In this document: piece after piece, positions 33,175-41,641 of the stretch | Numbering within the stretch: position 1 is the first letter of the stretch | Layout of the letters: each line of letters opens with the position of its first letter | Assembly (NCBI GenBank): GCA_964344495.1 | Contig: CAYFNI010000004.1 | Span: 1-43,142, forward strand | DNA length: 43,142 nucleotides | Direction of reading: 5' to 3' | Origin: UBA6136 sp964344495 | GTDB taxonomy: Bacteria; Pseudomonadota; Gammaproteobacteria; Methylococcales; Methylococcaceae | Position numbers and translations under genes: made by a program | The notes under the pieces: generated by a model | Seen by the model: the letters and a program-made list of their open reading frames with translations, nothing else | The model's database searches: none | What the model was told of the DNA's origin: nothing

Positions 33175-34184
33175 GCGTTGGCGTAGAAACCGGCCATCCG
33201 CAAACCGAGCCGCTGGAACAGCACGCGATCAGTGTCAGCCACCGGATTGTCGGTCGTCAGCAGACGCTCGCCGTAGAAAATCGAATTGGCACCGGCGAAG
33301 AAACACAAAGCCTGCAATTCGTCGCTCATGTCCGTCCGACCGGCGGAAAGCCGCACCCGGGAGGCCGGCATCATGATCCGTGCTGCAGCTATGGTGCGCA
33401 CGAAGACTAGCGGGTCCAGTTTTTCGAGGCCGGTCAGCGGCGTACCTTCCACCTGCACCAGCATGTTGATCGGCACACTCTCCGGATGTTTGGGCAGATT
33501 CGCCAGCTGCACCAGCAGTGCCGCCCGATCGTCCTCACCCTCGCCCATGCCGACGATACCGCCGCAGCAGACGTTCAGACCGGCCGCCCGGACACGCTCC
33601 AGCGTATCGAGACGGTCCTGATAGGTGCGGGTGGTAATGATTTCCGAGTAATAGGCCTCGGACGTGTCGAGATTGTGATTGTAGTAATCCAGCCCGGCAT
33701 CCTTGAGACGGCGTGTCTGAGCGTCGGTCAGCATGCCCAGGGTAACGCAGGTTTCCATACCCAGTGCCCGGACGCCCTCGACCATGGCGCTGACCCGCTC
33801 GATGTCACGGTCCGTGGGACTGCGCCATGCCGCCCCCATGCAGAAACGACCGGCCCCCTGCGCCTTGGCCCGAGCGGCTGCCTCCAGCACCGCCTCGACC
33901 GGCATCAGGCTTTCCTTGCCCAGACCGGTGTCATAATGCGCGCTCTGGGGACAATAGGCACAGTCTTCGGAACATGAACCGGTCTTGATGCTCAGGAGGC
34001 TGGAGACCTGGACTTCGTTGGCATCGAAATAACGCCGATGCACGGTCTGCGCCTGGAACAGCAGATCATTGAATGGCTGACCCAGCAGCGCCTGCGCCTG
34101 CTCCACGGTCCAGTCATGGCGAACGTCATCCGGACGGACCACACCCTGGAGATCGGGTGAGCGGGAACAGGCTTGAGCAGACAT
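33171..34184 (-). CDS. bioB: Biotin synthase
   Basis: BioB is a radical-SAM enzyme that inserts sulfur into dethiobiotin. The 337-residue product has the 4Fe-4S motif C71-SED-C75-AY-C78, then CMGAAWRSP, the YNHNLDTS motif, CCGGIVGMGE and the 2Fe-2S Arg region SAGRTDM. It starts at ATG 34184 and is first in the operon bioB-F-H-C-D. It diverges from comF over 67 nt. No BirA-type operator was recognised. Confidence 0.98.
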   Translation of the reverse strand: MSAQACSRSPDLQGVVRPDDVRHDWTVEQAQALLGQPFNDLLFQAQTVHRRYFDANEVQVSSLLSIKTGSCSEDCAYCPQSAHYDTGLGKESLMPVEAVLEAAARAKAQGAGRFCMGAAWRSPTDRDIERVSAMVEGVRALGMETCVTLGMLTDAQTRRLKDAGLDYYNHNLDTSEAYYSEIITTRTYQDRLDTLERVRAAGLNVCCGGIVGMGEGEDDRAALLVQLANLPKHPESVPINMLVQVEGTPLTGLEKLDPLVFVRTIAAARIMMPASRVRLSAGRTDMSDELQALCFFAGANSIFYGERLLTTDNPVADTDRVLFQRLGLRMAGFYANA

Positions 34185-34251
34185 GGGGACTCCAGAGATT
34201 GCATGGTGAGCGGGCGATCAAGGCAGCGATGGATTCGTCAACCCTGACACT

Positions 34252-34959
34252 ATGAACGCCGTAAACAAATGGCCGATTATTATACAGGACATCCTGTTTC
34301 CGCCTACCTGTGTCCTCTGCGGCGACCGCGGCCAACGCGGGCTGGACTTGTGCCTGCCGTGCCGGCACGACTTGCCGTGGCTTGAGCCAGGCTGTCCGGT
34401 TTGCGCGCTGCCCCACGGCGGACCGACGCTGATGCCTTGTGGCGCCTGCCAGAAACACCCGCCCCCCTATCAGTCCCTGCAGGCCGCGTTTCGATACGAA
34501 GAACCCGTGCGCCATCTCGTCCAGGCACTCAAGTTCGGATCCCGCCACGCCCATGCACGCGTACTCGGCGTATTGCTGGCCGAACACATTCTGACGGCCG
34601 GCACCCGTCCCGAGGTCATCCTGCCGGTACCCCTGTCCGGCCCACGTTACCGTGCGCGTGGCTTCAATCAATCGCTCGAAATAGCCCGCAGCGTGGCGCG
34701 TCAGACCGGCATTCCGCTTGACCTCGCGGCCTGCCGGCGGATTCGGACCACCGACGCTCAGGCTCGACTGTCAGCAGACGAACGGCGACGGAACATCCGC
34801 GACGCCTTCGCCACGCCCGCTGTCCTGCCCTACCGCCACGTCGCCCTGCTGGATGATGTCGTGACCACCGGGGCCACCGTCGGCGAACTGGCCAAAACCC
34901 TGCGCCGGTCCGGCGTAGAGCGCATCGACGTCTGGGCCTGCGCCCGCGCCCTGACCTGA
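34252..34959 (+). CDS. comF: ComF/GntX family phosphoribosyltransferase-like protein
   Basis: This 235-residue cytoplasmic protein has an N-terminal double zinc finger (C20-VLC, CLPC, CPVC and CGAC pairs within 1-67) and a C-terminal type I PRTase fold with the PRPP-binding motif VALLDDVVTTGATV near 196-209. ComF proteins support natural transformation in several bacteria, while GntX in E. coli is linked to growth on gluconate. Which applies here is unknown. It starts at ATG 34252 and diverges from bioB, a neighbour pairing seen in pseudomonads. Confidence 0.9.
   Translation: MNAVNKWPIIIQDILFPPTCVLCGDRGQRGLDLCLPCRHDLPWLEPGCPVCALPHGGPTLMPCGACQKHPPPYQSLQAAFRYEEPVRHLVQALKFGSRHAHARVLGVLLAEHILTAGTRPEVILPVPLSGPRYRARGFNQSLEIARSVARQTGIPLDLAACRRIRTTDAQARLSADERRRNIRDAFATPAVLPYRHVALLDDVVTTGATVGELAKTLRRSGVERIDVWACARALT
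34279..34297 (-). promoter_or_regulatory. Possible bioB promoter with overlapping inverted repeat
   Basis: A perfect -10 TATAAT reads on the minus strand at 34284-34279, inside the first codons of comF. An inverted repeat ACAGGA-CA-TCCTGT (34284-34297) sits directly upstream of it. No good -35 hexamer is present. The leader to bioB would be about 90 nt. Confidence 0.35.
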
Positions 34960-34962
34960 GCG

Positions 34963-34991
34963 GATACAAACGTGGACGCCTGCGGTATATT
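34963..34991 (+). promoter_or_regulatory. Weak candidate promoter of the L,D-transpeptidase gene
   Basis: TATATT (34986-34991) is a good -10, but the -35 at 17 bases (GATACA) matches only three of six positions. It lies in the 63-nt gap between comF and the next gene. Confidence 0.3.
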
Positions 34992-35022
34992 GGCCCTCAG
35001 GCCTTGCCCATGGAGTCATCTC

Positions 35023-36003
35023 GTGTCCCGGATTCGTCTGCGCCTGAGTCGCGCCAACCCCATACTCTTGCTCTGGAGCGCCTTGCTTTCTCTGGTTCTG
35101 GTGTCGCTGCCAGCCCCTGGCGCCGTCCCGGCCGAACCCCCGGGCCCATGGGCAGGATTTCCGCGCTCGCAACCCAACCTGCGCTATGAGTCCGATGTCG
35201 GCGCCAAACCCCATTATCAGTTTGGCGTCACCAAAGCCTTCAGCCCCTATCAGGACCCTGACCGCACCGAAGCCGAAGATCTGGCCAATCCGCTCGACAA
35301 TCCAGACTTCTCCAGCTATTCGCTGATCGTCATCGTCAACAAGAAAAAAGATCCGTTCTGGGGGCGCGCCCAGACACTGCGCGTCTATAAGCGTGGCCAG
35401 GGCTTGCTGTACTACTGGCTGATCGCGTCCGGCGCCAAAGGCCACGAGACCACCTCGGGCTATTTCAGACCGCAAATGTTTTCCTCCCGGCACTGGTCCG
35501 GCAAGTATGACGCGCCGATGCTCTGGGCCGTATTCTTCAACGGCGGCATGGCGCTGCATTCCTCGCTGGATCGGGAGTCCATGCGGGAAATGGGGCAGGC
35601 CGGCGCGTCACACGGGTGCGTGCATGTGGAAGATTACCGTGCCGAGGAACTCTTTCATCTGGTCGGCCAGAGCGGCTATGGACCCGTCGACGTGATTGAC
35701 CGGGCCTCCGGACGCAAGACCGGCGCCAAAGTCCAGTCCTACAAGACGCTCATCATCGTCGGGCCAGTCAATCGCTGGGGCAAGTCAGCCCCGGCCACGA
35801 CGCGGGTCCGGCTGGTGAATGACCCGAGTCCCCCAGCCGGAAAGGGGAAAGCCGTCAAAGGCTCTTCAAGCGTCGCCCCCAAACCGGGCAAAGCGACCAA
35901 GACTGCCAAACCGACACCCCATGCTCCGGCCCCTAAGCCGAAGCACGCCAGCCCTTCTAAGCCGGCTACCAAACCGGCCGCTCACAAAACCGCCAAGCAC
36001 TGA
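35023..36003 (+). CDS. Secreted L,D-transpeptidase family (YkuD) protein with basic tail
   Basis: This 326-residue exported protein probably acts on periplasmic peptidoglycan. It has a signal peptide (about 1-38, hydrophobic LLLWSALLSLVLVSLPAPGA) and a YkuD catalytic domain (about 98-250) with His179 in ALHSSLD and the SHGCVHVED box whose Cys199 is the nucleophile. The last 60 or so residues (266-326) are a Lys/Pro/Ala/Thr-rich low-complexity tail, likely disordered and strongly basic. The start is GTG 35023 with GGAG upstream. A GTG 17 codons earlier adds a non-signal-like stretch. The exact cross-link made (3-3 bonds, Lpp attachment or other) cannot be told. Confidence 0.85.
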   Translation: MSRIRLRLSRANPILLLWSALLSLVLVSLPAPGAVPAEPPGPWAGFPRSQPNLRYESDVGAKPHYQFGVTKAFSPYQDPDRTEAEDLANPLDNPDFSSYSLIVIVNKKKDPFWGRAQTLRVYKRGQGLLYYWLIASGAKGHETTSGYFRPQMFSSRHWSGKYDAPMLWAVFFNGGMALHSSLDRESMREMGQAGASHGCVHVEDYRAEELFHLVGQSGYGPVDVIDRASGRKTGAKVQSYKTLIIVGPVNRWGKSAPATTRVRLVNDPSPPAGKGKAVKGSSSVAPKPGKATKTAKPTPHAPAPKPKHASPSKPATKPAAHKTAKH

Positions 36004-36031
36004 CGCACCAAAAGCCACGGCGGGTGAGCGC

Positions 36032-37627
36032 TCAGTGACCGCCGCCCGCTCCGGTATCGGCCGAAACCTTGTGCACCAGCGGCATCAACAGCAGGGACAG
36101 GAAGAACACCAAGCCCAGCGCGTGGAACAGCGAATTGATCGTCATCACTTCCGCTTCTCTCAACACCAACCCGTGCAACTGCTTGATGGCGGCCAGGTCA
36201 GGATCGGGCAATCCTGCGTTGGCCAGCCGTTCCTGCACCCCCTCCATCAGCGCCTGTGCCTGAGGCGAACCGGGCGTCACCGCCTCGCGCAGCTTGGCGT
36301 AATGGCCCTTGTTCCATTGGATCATGAGGGTATTGGCGACTGCCAGACCGATCGCCCCACCGAGATTACGCATCAAGTTGTAGAGTCCGCTGGCGTTTTT
36401 TACCTCATCGGGCGGCAGGGTGCCCAGCGCCAGCGCGTTGATCGGCAAAAAGCAGAACATCAGCGCAAACCCGCGCAGGGCTTGCGGCCAGAAGAACTCC
36501 CAGTAGCCATCTTCGTGCGTCAGGTTGCCGTTCAGCCAGCAACCGAGTCCGAACATGAACAGGCCCGAGGCCAGCATCAGGCGCGAATCCATTACCTTTG
36601 CCAACGGCCCGGCCACAAATGCGGAAACAAACTGGAATACTCCCGCAACCATGATGTACTGGCCGATCTGCAGACTGTTCAAACCCTTGACGCTGGCCAG
36701 ATAGACCGGCATCAGATAGATGATCGTGTACAGGCCGATGCCCAGCACAAAGCTGAACAGACAACCGACAGCGAAGTTACCGTCGCGAAAGGCCCATAGA
36801 TCGACGATCGGGTGCTCGATTCGCAACTCCCGATACAACATTGCCAGCCCGGCCAGCACGGCCAACAGACTGAAACCCGTGATCACGCGGCTCTCGAACC
36901 ACTCCTTGCGGACCCCCTCCTCCAGCACGTACTGCATGCAGCCGAGGCAGACCACAATGTAAAAAATCCCCCGCCAGTCGATCGTATCGAGCAAAGTCCA
37001 TTCCGGCTGATCGACCCTCACGTATAGCCAGGTCAACACCGTCACCAGCAGCCCGGGGAGCAAATTGACCAGAAACAGCGCCTTCCAGGACAGGGCGTCG
37101 GTCAGGTAGCCGCCCAGCACCGGCCCGGCCGTAGGCGCCACCGTGACCACCAGTCCCACGACGATGACCATTGCCGGCTGCTGCCGGGGCGGAAACAGGG
37201 TGTAAATCACGGCGAACACCGAGGGAATCATCGCCCCACCGAAGAAGCCCTGCAGCCCGCGAAAGACGATCATCGAATTGAGGTCCCAGGCCAGCGCGCA
37301 CAGCAGGCTCATGAGCGTAAACCCAGCGCAGGACAGAGCAAACAGATAGCGTGTGGACAGTGCCCGTCCCAGCCAGCCAGACAACGGAATGATCACCACC
37401 TCGGCGATCAGATAGGCCGTCTGCACCCAGGTGATCTCATCGCGGGTGGCCGAGAGACCCGACTGGATCTGTTCGAGCGAACTGGCGACGATCTGGATAT
37501 CGAGGATCGCCATGAAAATGCCGAACACCATGGCGATGAACCCGACCCACTCGCGCGGCGTCAGCGTCCTCTCGGCGACTGCCGGCGTTTCCGCCGCCGG
37601 CGGGACGGCCTCAGAGGCGGCACTCAT
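36032..37627 (-). CDS. emrB: DHA2-family multidrug MFS transporter (EmrB-like)
   Basis: This inner-membrane drug/proton antiporter should work with the EmrA-like adaptor and the NodT-type outer membrane factor of the same locus. The 531-residue product has fourteen predicted hydrophobic segments, the DHA2 motif AILDIQIVASSLEQIQ in TM1, GWLGRALSTRYLF in the loop after TM2, and motif C APTAGPVLGGYL. The N-terminal 25 residues are Ala/Pro/Glu-rich. It starts at ATG 37627, six bases after emrA. The drug range is unknown. Confidence 0.92.
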   Translation of the reverse strand: MSAASEAVPPAAETPAVAERTLTPREWVGFIAMVFGIFMAILDIQIVASSLEQIQSGLSATRDEITWVQTAYLIAEVVIIPLSGWLGRALSTRYLFALSCAGFTLMSLLCALAWDLNSMIVFRGLQGFFGGAMIPSVFAVIYTLFPPRQQPAMVIVVGLVVTVAPTAGPVLGGYLTDALSWKALFLVNLLPGLLVTVLTWLYVRVDQPEWTLLDTIDWRGIFYIVVCLGCMQYVLEEGVRKEWFESRVITGFSLLAVLAGLAMLYRELRIEHPIVDLWAFRDGNFAVGCLFSFVLGIGLYTIIYLMPVYLASVKGLNSLQIGQYIMVAGVFQFVSAFVAGPLAKVMDSRLMLASGLFMFGLGCWLNGNLTHEDGYWEFFWPQALRGFALMFCFLPINALALGTLPPDEVKNASGLYNLMRNLGGAIGLAVANTLMIQWNKGHYAKLREAVTPGSPQAQALMEGVQERLANAGLPDPDLAAIKQLHGLVLREAEVMTINSLFHALGLVFFLSLLLMPLVHKVSADTGAGGGH

Positions 37628-37633
37628 GGGCTG

Positions 37634-38650
37634 TCACCGCACCCGCACCCGCGCCGTAGCCGACAAGCCCGGACGCAATTGCGACACATCGGCATCCGGC
37701 TCGAACACAATCTTGACCGGCACTCGCCGCACAATCTTGGTGAAGTTGCCGGTCGCATTTTCCGGCGGCAGCAGGCTGAATTCCGACCCCGACGCTGGCG
37801 CAAAACTGTCGACCCGGCCGCGCAGGGGCCGATCAGGAAACGCGTCCACGATGATCTCGACCGGCTGACCTGGCTGGATGTGGCCAATCTGGGTTTCCTT
37901 AAAATTGGCCTCCACAAACACCCCTTGATCGGGAATCAGGTACGCCAGCACAGTGCCTGGCTTCACCAGTTGCCCCACCTGCACGCTGCGATTGCCGATG
38001 ACGCCGGTTATCGGCGCCAGAATGCGGGTATGGGACAGGGCGATGCGGGCCATCTCCTGCGTGGCCTGGATTGCCTGAATGCGCGCCTGCGCCTCACCGA
38101 TTCGCGCATCCAGAGCCAACAACTGACTTTCGGCCTCATCCCGGGCGGCGCGGAACTTGTCGCGCTGGGCGCGCGCCTGCTTCAGGCTCGCATCGGCGCT
38201 GTCATGGGCCTGACTGGAAACCGCGCCTTCCTGCACCAGATTTCCAAACCGCTGCATATCCCGCGCCGCACGGGTCATGTCGGCCTCGGCGGCGGCAATA
38301 TCGGCCAACTGCGCCTGCACGCGGCTTCTCTGCACCCGCTTGTCCATCTCAAGGCTCTGGATCTGGGCGCGCTCGACCTGAATCTGGGCCTCGGCTTCGG
38401 CTACCCGGGCCTCGAAGTCAGCCTCGTCGATCATGACCAGCAGATCACCCGACTGGACTGCATGATTGTTTTCGAAGTGCACCGACTTCACATAGCCCGA
38501 TTCGCGCGGACTGATCAGGGTCATGTGCGCCTTGAGGTAGGTGTTGTCCGTGCTTTCAAACGGGTGAATCGCCATCCACCAATAGAGGAGGACGCCAGCG
38601 ACCAGCACTGTCAGAAGCAGGCCCATCAACAGGGTCTTGGAATGATGCAT
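37634..38650 (-). CDS. emrA: HlyD/EmrA-family membrane fusion protein
   Basis: This periplasmic adaptor links the EmrB pump to the outer membrane channel. The 338-residue product has one N-terminal TM (about 6-26), a split biotinyl-lipoyl domain (STDNTYLKAHMTLISPRESGYV...VILAPITGVIGNRSVQVGQLV type), a long coiled-coil hairpin (about 80-195, rich in Ala, Glu and Gln) and a C-terminal beta-barrel. The start is ATG 38650. The frame is open 35 codons more, but that portion crosses the operator and promoter region. No strong ribosome site was seen. Confidence 0.9.
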   Translation of the reverse strand: MHHSKTLLMGLLLTVLVAGVLLYWWMAIHPFESTDNTYLKAHMTLISPRESGYVKSVHFENNHAVQSGDLLVMIDEADFEARVAEAEAQIQVERAQIQSLEMDKRVQRSRVQAQLADIAAAEADMTRAARDMQRFGNLVQEGAVSSQAHDSADASLKQARAQRDKFRAARDEAESQLLALDARIGEAQARIQAIQATQEMARIALSHTRILAPITGVIGNRSVQVGQLVKPGTVLAYLIPDQGVFVEANFKETQIGHIQPGQPVEIIVDAFPDRPLRGRVDSFAPASGSEFSLLPPENATGNFTKIVRRVPVKIVFEPDADVSQLRPGLSATARVRVR

Positions 38651-38663
38651 GCGGGCGAATTCT

Positions 38664-38691
38664 TTTACTGAACGGTTTAGTTTAGGATAAT
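38664..38691. promoter_or_regulatory. TetR-type operator and tetR promoter between emrA and tetR
   Basis: ACTGAACGGTTTAGT (38667-38681) is a near-perfect inverted repeat (six of seven positions) resembling operators of AcrR-like TetR repressors. It occupies the spacer between TTTACT (38664-38669) and GATAAT (38686-38691), a plausible plus-strand promoter with 16-base spacing. A repressor bound there could block both tetR-nodT and emrAB. Confidence 0.6.
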
Positions 38692-38732
38692 CCGCAAACT
38701 TGCCGACCTGCAATCCACACCCCACTGCACCG

Positions 38733-39341
38733 ATGCGCCGCAGCCTCAACCCCAAGCGCCAAGCGATTCTCGACGCTGCCCGACAGGTCTTTCTGACTCA
38801 CGGCTACAGCGGCGCCCGCATGGAGACCATCGCCGAAACCGCACCGGTCTCCAAGCCCACGCTCTACAGCCACTTCGGCAGCAAACACGAGCTGTTTGCC
38901 GCAGTCATTGCCGATCAATGCGACAGCCTGCTCAGCACCCTGTCCGATGCGCCTCTGGCCATGCCCGAGCCGGCCGACGGCCTGAAAACCATCGCCGCTG
39001 CCTTTGTGGACTTGCTCTATGCAGAAGACTCGCTGGCGCTCTACCGCCTGTTGATCGCTGAACAACAACACTTTCCCGAACTTGGCAGTCAGGTTTATGC
39101 CGCCAGCGCCGAGCCAGCCATCCAGTTACTGTCGCGCTATCTGGCCGAGTTGCAGGCGCGCGGCCATATTCACCTGGACGATCCCGATACCGCCAGCCAG
39201 CTCTTGCTGGGCATGCTCAAGGGCGTGCCACACTTTCGCTGCCTGCTGGGGCTGCAACCCGGCTTGTCAGCCGACGAAAAACAGCAACTGATCGACTCCG
39301 CTGTCCGGCTTTTTCTGCTGGGTCACAGCCATGTGGTATAG
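38733..39341 (+). CDS. TetR/AcrR-family transcriptional regulator
   Basis: This 202-residue repressor has an N-terminal helix-turn-helix (ILDAARQVFLTHGYSGARMETIAETAPVSKPTLYSHFGSK, about 11-50, broken between halves by the turn) and a ligand-binding C-terminal domain. It is divergent from emrAB and overlaps nodT by 11 nt, so it probably controls the whole efflux locus and its own gene. The start is ATG 38733. A TTG eleven codons upstream is less likely. The inducer is unknown. Confidence 0.88.
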   Translation: MRRSLNPKRQAILDAARQVFLTHGYSGARMETIAETAPVSKPTLYSHFGSKHELFAAVIADQCDSLLSTLSDAPLAMPEPADGLKTIAAAFVDLLYAEDSLALYRLLIAEQQHFPELGSQVYAASAEPAIQLLSRYLAELQARGHIHLDDPDTASQLLLGMLKGVPHFRCLLGLQPGLSADEKQQLIDSAVRLFLLGHSHVV

Positions 39342-40770
39342 GACCGCAACGCTCGGCCTGATGCTGCTGGGCGGCTGTCAGGTCGGTCCGGATTACCGCG
39401 CCCCCGCTCCGGTCTTGCCCGATCGCTGGCAGGCGGCACGTGATCCGGCGCATGGCCTCCGGCCGATTCCGGCGCAGCATCTGCAAGACTGGTGGAAAAC
39501 ATTCGCCGACCCCACCCTCGACCGGCTGATCGACCGGGCCCGCCGTGGCAATCTCGACCTCCAACTGGCCTTCACCCGCATCGAGCAGGCCCGGGCCGAA
39601 CGCCGTGCCCAGCGCGCTGAACTCTACCCGCGGGTGAACGGTACAGCCGCCGGCGGCTATCTGGACAACCTGATTCCGGGCCGTAACCAGAGTGGCAACT
39701 CGCTGGGCTTTTTCCTGTCCGGCGTCGATGCCCTGTGGGAAATCGACGTCTTCGGACGGCTGCACCGCAAGCTGGAGGCCGCCACAGCCGAGACCGACAG
39801 CGCCACCGAACGCTACCGGCAGGCCTGGGTCATGCTGACGGCGGAAACCGCCCGCACCTACACCGAGTACCGCAACCTGCAACAACAACTGGCCATCACC
39901 CACGCCAACCTGAACGCCCAGCGGCAAACGCTGCGCCTGACCGAACGCCTCAACGAAGAGGGCGTCGGTACCCGTTACGACGTCGCCCGGGCCCGGGCCC
40001 AGACCGAAGCGACTGAAGCCGGCATCCCCAGTCTGGAAGGCCAGATCACCGCTTGGCGGCATCAACTGGAAATCCTGATCGGTGCTCAACCCGGCGCCTT
40101 GAAGACCACGCTGGCGACAACAGGCGACGTGCCGCTAGCTTCTGCCCGCGAACTCCTGACCACGCCCGCCGACACCCTGCGCTATCGCCCGGATATCCGC
40201 GCCGCCGAGCGCACCCTGGCCGCCGCCACGGCCGCTCAGGGCGCGGCCCTGGCGGAGTTGTTCCCGAAAATATCGGTCGCCGCCTTTCTGGGCGTCCAGA
40301 ATTCCGACCTCGAAAACCTGTTTCGCTCCACCGCCTTTTCCTGGGCCAGCGGCAGCGCCATCATGCAGCCGATCTTCAACTTCGGGCGCATTCGGGCCGG
40401 CATCGACCTGGCCGACGCTCGCCAGCAGGAAGCCTATGTCCAGTATGAAAAGTCCGTGCTGGAGGCCCTGCGGGAGACTGAAACGGCGCTGACGCAATAC
40501 CTGAAGGAAGAACAGCGCCGACAGGCACTGGCCCGCTCCGTCACTGACCTGCGCGAATCCCTGAGGCTGGCGAACCTGCGCTACCGGGAGGGCATTTCAA
40601 CGTTTCTGGACGTGCTGGATGCCCAGCGCATGCTGTACCTGGATGAGCTGGAACTGGCCCGTTCAAGAGCACAGACGACCCAGTACCTGATTGCGCTGTA
40701 CAAGGCGCTGGGTGGCGCCGGTCAGCTGGAGGTGAAACCGGCCGAGGAACCGTTACGCCCTTGGGGATAA
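39331..40770 (+). CDS. NodT-family outer membrane efflux lipoprotein
   Basis: This TolC/OprM-like outer membrane factor of 479 residues forms the exit duct of the efflux system. A short signal peptide ends in a lipobox LGGC with Cys16, followed by QVGPDYRAP, the usual NodT/OprM start. Two tandem OEP repeats follow (about 60-240 and 265-460), with typical helices such as LQLAFTRIEQARAERRA and the second-repeat YREGISTFLDVLDAQR. The start ATG 39331 lies within the end of tetR. The gene lacks its own promoter signal, so expression follows tetR. It would pair with EmrAB encoded divergently. Confidence 0.92.
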   Translation: MWYRTATLGLMLLGGCQVGPDYRAPAPVLPDRWQAARDPAHGLRPIPAQHLQDWWKTFADPTLDRLIDRARRGNLDLQLAFTRIEQARAERRAQRAELYPRVNGTAAGGYLDNLIPGRNQSGNSLGFFLSGVDALWEIDVFGRLHRKLEAATAETDSATERYRQAWVMLTAETARTYTEYRNLQQQLAITHANLNAQRQTLRLTERLNEEGVGTRYDVARARAQTEATEAGIPSLEGQITAWRHQLEILIGAQPGALKTTLATTGDVPLASARELLTTPADTLRYRPDIRAAERTLAAATAAQGAALAELFPKISVAAFLGVQNSDLENLFRSTAFSWASGSAIMQPIFNFGRIRAGIDLADARQQEAYVQYEKSVLEALRETETALTQYLKEEQRRQALARSVTDLRESLRLANLRYREGISTFLDVLDAQRMLYLDELELARSRAQTTQYLIALYKALGGAGQLEVKPAEEPLRPWG

Positions 40771-40819
40771 CTCGGCAAGCGGCGCCCCAGAAGCGAAACC
40801 GCTGATCTGCACGCTGGCT

Positions 40820-41590
40820 TCAGTCGATCGCCAGTTCCGCCACCACGGGCGCGTGGTCGGAGGGCCGCTCCAGCTTGCGTGGCTCGACATCGATCCGGCA
40901 AGCGCGGCACTGCTGCGCCAGCGGGTCGCTGAGCAGAATGTGGTCAATCCTTAATCCGAGGTTGCGGCGGAACCCGTTCATGCGGTAGTCCCACCAGCTG
41001 AAGCTTTTTTCGGGTTGCTCGAAGCGCCGGAACGCATCGCTCAAACCCAGTTGCAGCAAGCCCTGAAAGGCCTGCCTTTCCGGCGTGCTACAGAGGATTT
41101 TTTCACGCCAGGCGTCCGCATCGTGGACATCCCGATCTTCCGGGGCGATGTTGAAATCGCCCAGGACGACCAGCCGCGAGTGGCGTTGAAGCTCCCCGGC
41201 CAGCCAATCGTGTACCCGGCTCAGCCAGTCGAGTTTGTAGCCATATTTCTCCGAACCCACTTCGCTCCCGTTGGGCACATAGAGGTCGACAATGCGGCAA
41301 GCCCCGACCGTCACCGCCAGAATCCGGCGCTGCGGGTCATCCAGCCCCGGCACATCCGTGACCATCGCTTCGCCCGCCTGCCGACTCAGCACGGCCACCC
41401 CGTTGTAGGTTTTCTGGCCACTGAAGCAGGCCTGGTAGCCTGCCGCCTGCAGCGCCGCCAGCGGGAAATTGCCGTCCTCGGTCTTGGTCTCCTGCAAGGC
41501 CAGCACGTCCGGTTGTTCTCGCGCCAACCAGTCGAGTACATGGGGCAGACGAACCTTGAGCGAGTTGACATTCCAGGTGGCAATTTTCAT
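40820..41590 (-). CDS. xthA: Exodeoxyribonuclease III (AP endonuclease)
   Basis: This class II AP endonuclease/3'-5' exonuclease acts in base excision repair. The 256-residue product has the family start MKIATWNVNSLKVRLPHVLDWL, the metal ligand Glu34 in LALQETK, GDFNIAPEDRDVHD with the catalytic Asp and Asn, and the C-terminal SDHAPVVAEL with the catalytic Asp-His pair. ATG 41590 is preferred over an ATG two codons upstream because GGA is better placed. It follows the phosphate-transporter-like gene by about 50 nt and converges on nodT. Confidence 0.96.
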   Translation of the reverse strand: MKIATWNVNSLKVRLPHVLDWLAREQPDVLALQETKTEDGNFPLAALQAAGYQACFSGQKTYNGVAVLSRQAGEAMVTDVPGLDDPQRRILAVTVGACRIVDLYVPNGSEVGSEKYGYKLDWLSRVHDWLAGELQRHSRLVVLGDFNIAPEDRDVHDADAWREKILCSTPERQAFQGLLQLGLSDAFRRFEQPEKSFSWWDYRMNGFRRNLGLRIDHILLSDPLAQQCRACRIDVEPRKLERPSDHAPVVAELAID

Positions 41591-41641
41591 GGTCATTCCG
41601 GTTGGGTGCGTGGCCGAGTGGGTCGCTCGGACGGGACAAGG

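Noticed and set aside
34185..34251. BirA operator (TTGTAAAC-type dyad) between bioB and comF
   Set aside because: Only a partial half-like TAAACAA is present at the start of comF, with no second half at the expected spacing.
36019..36043. GGCGG/CCGCC hairpin with inner TGAGCGCTCA between the L,D-transpeptidase and emrB
   Set aside because: The arms are short and interrupted, they overlap the emrB stop and coding end, and no T-run follows. Not called as a terminator.
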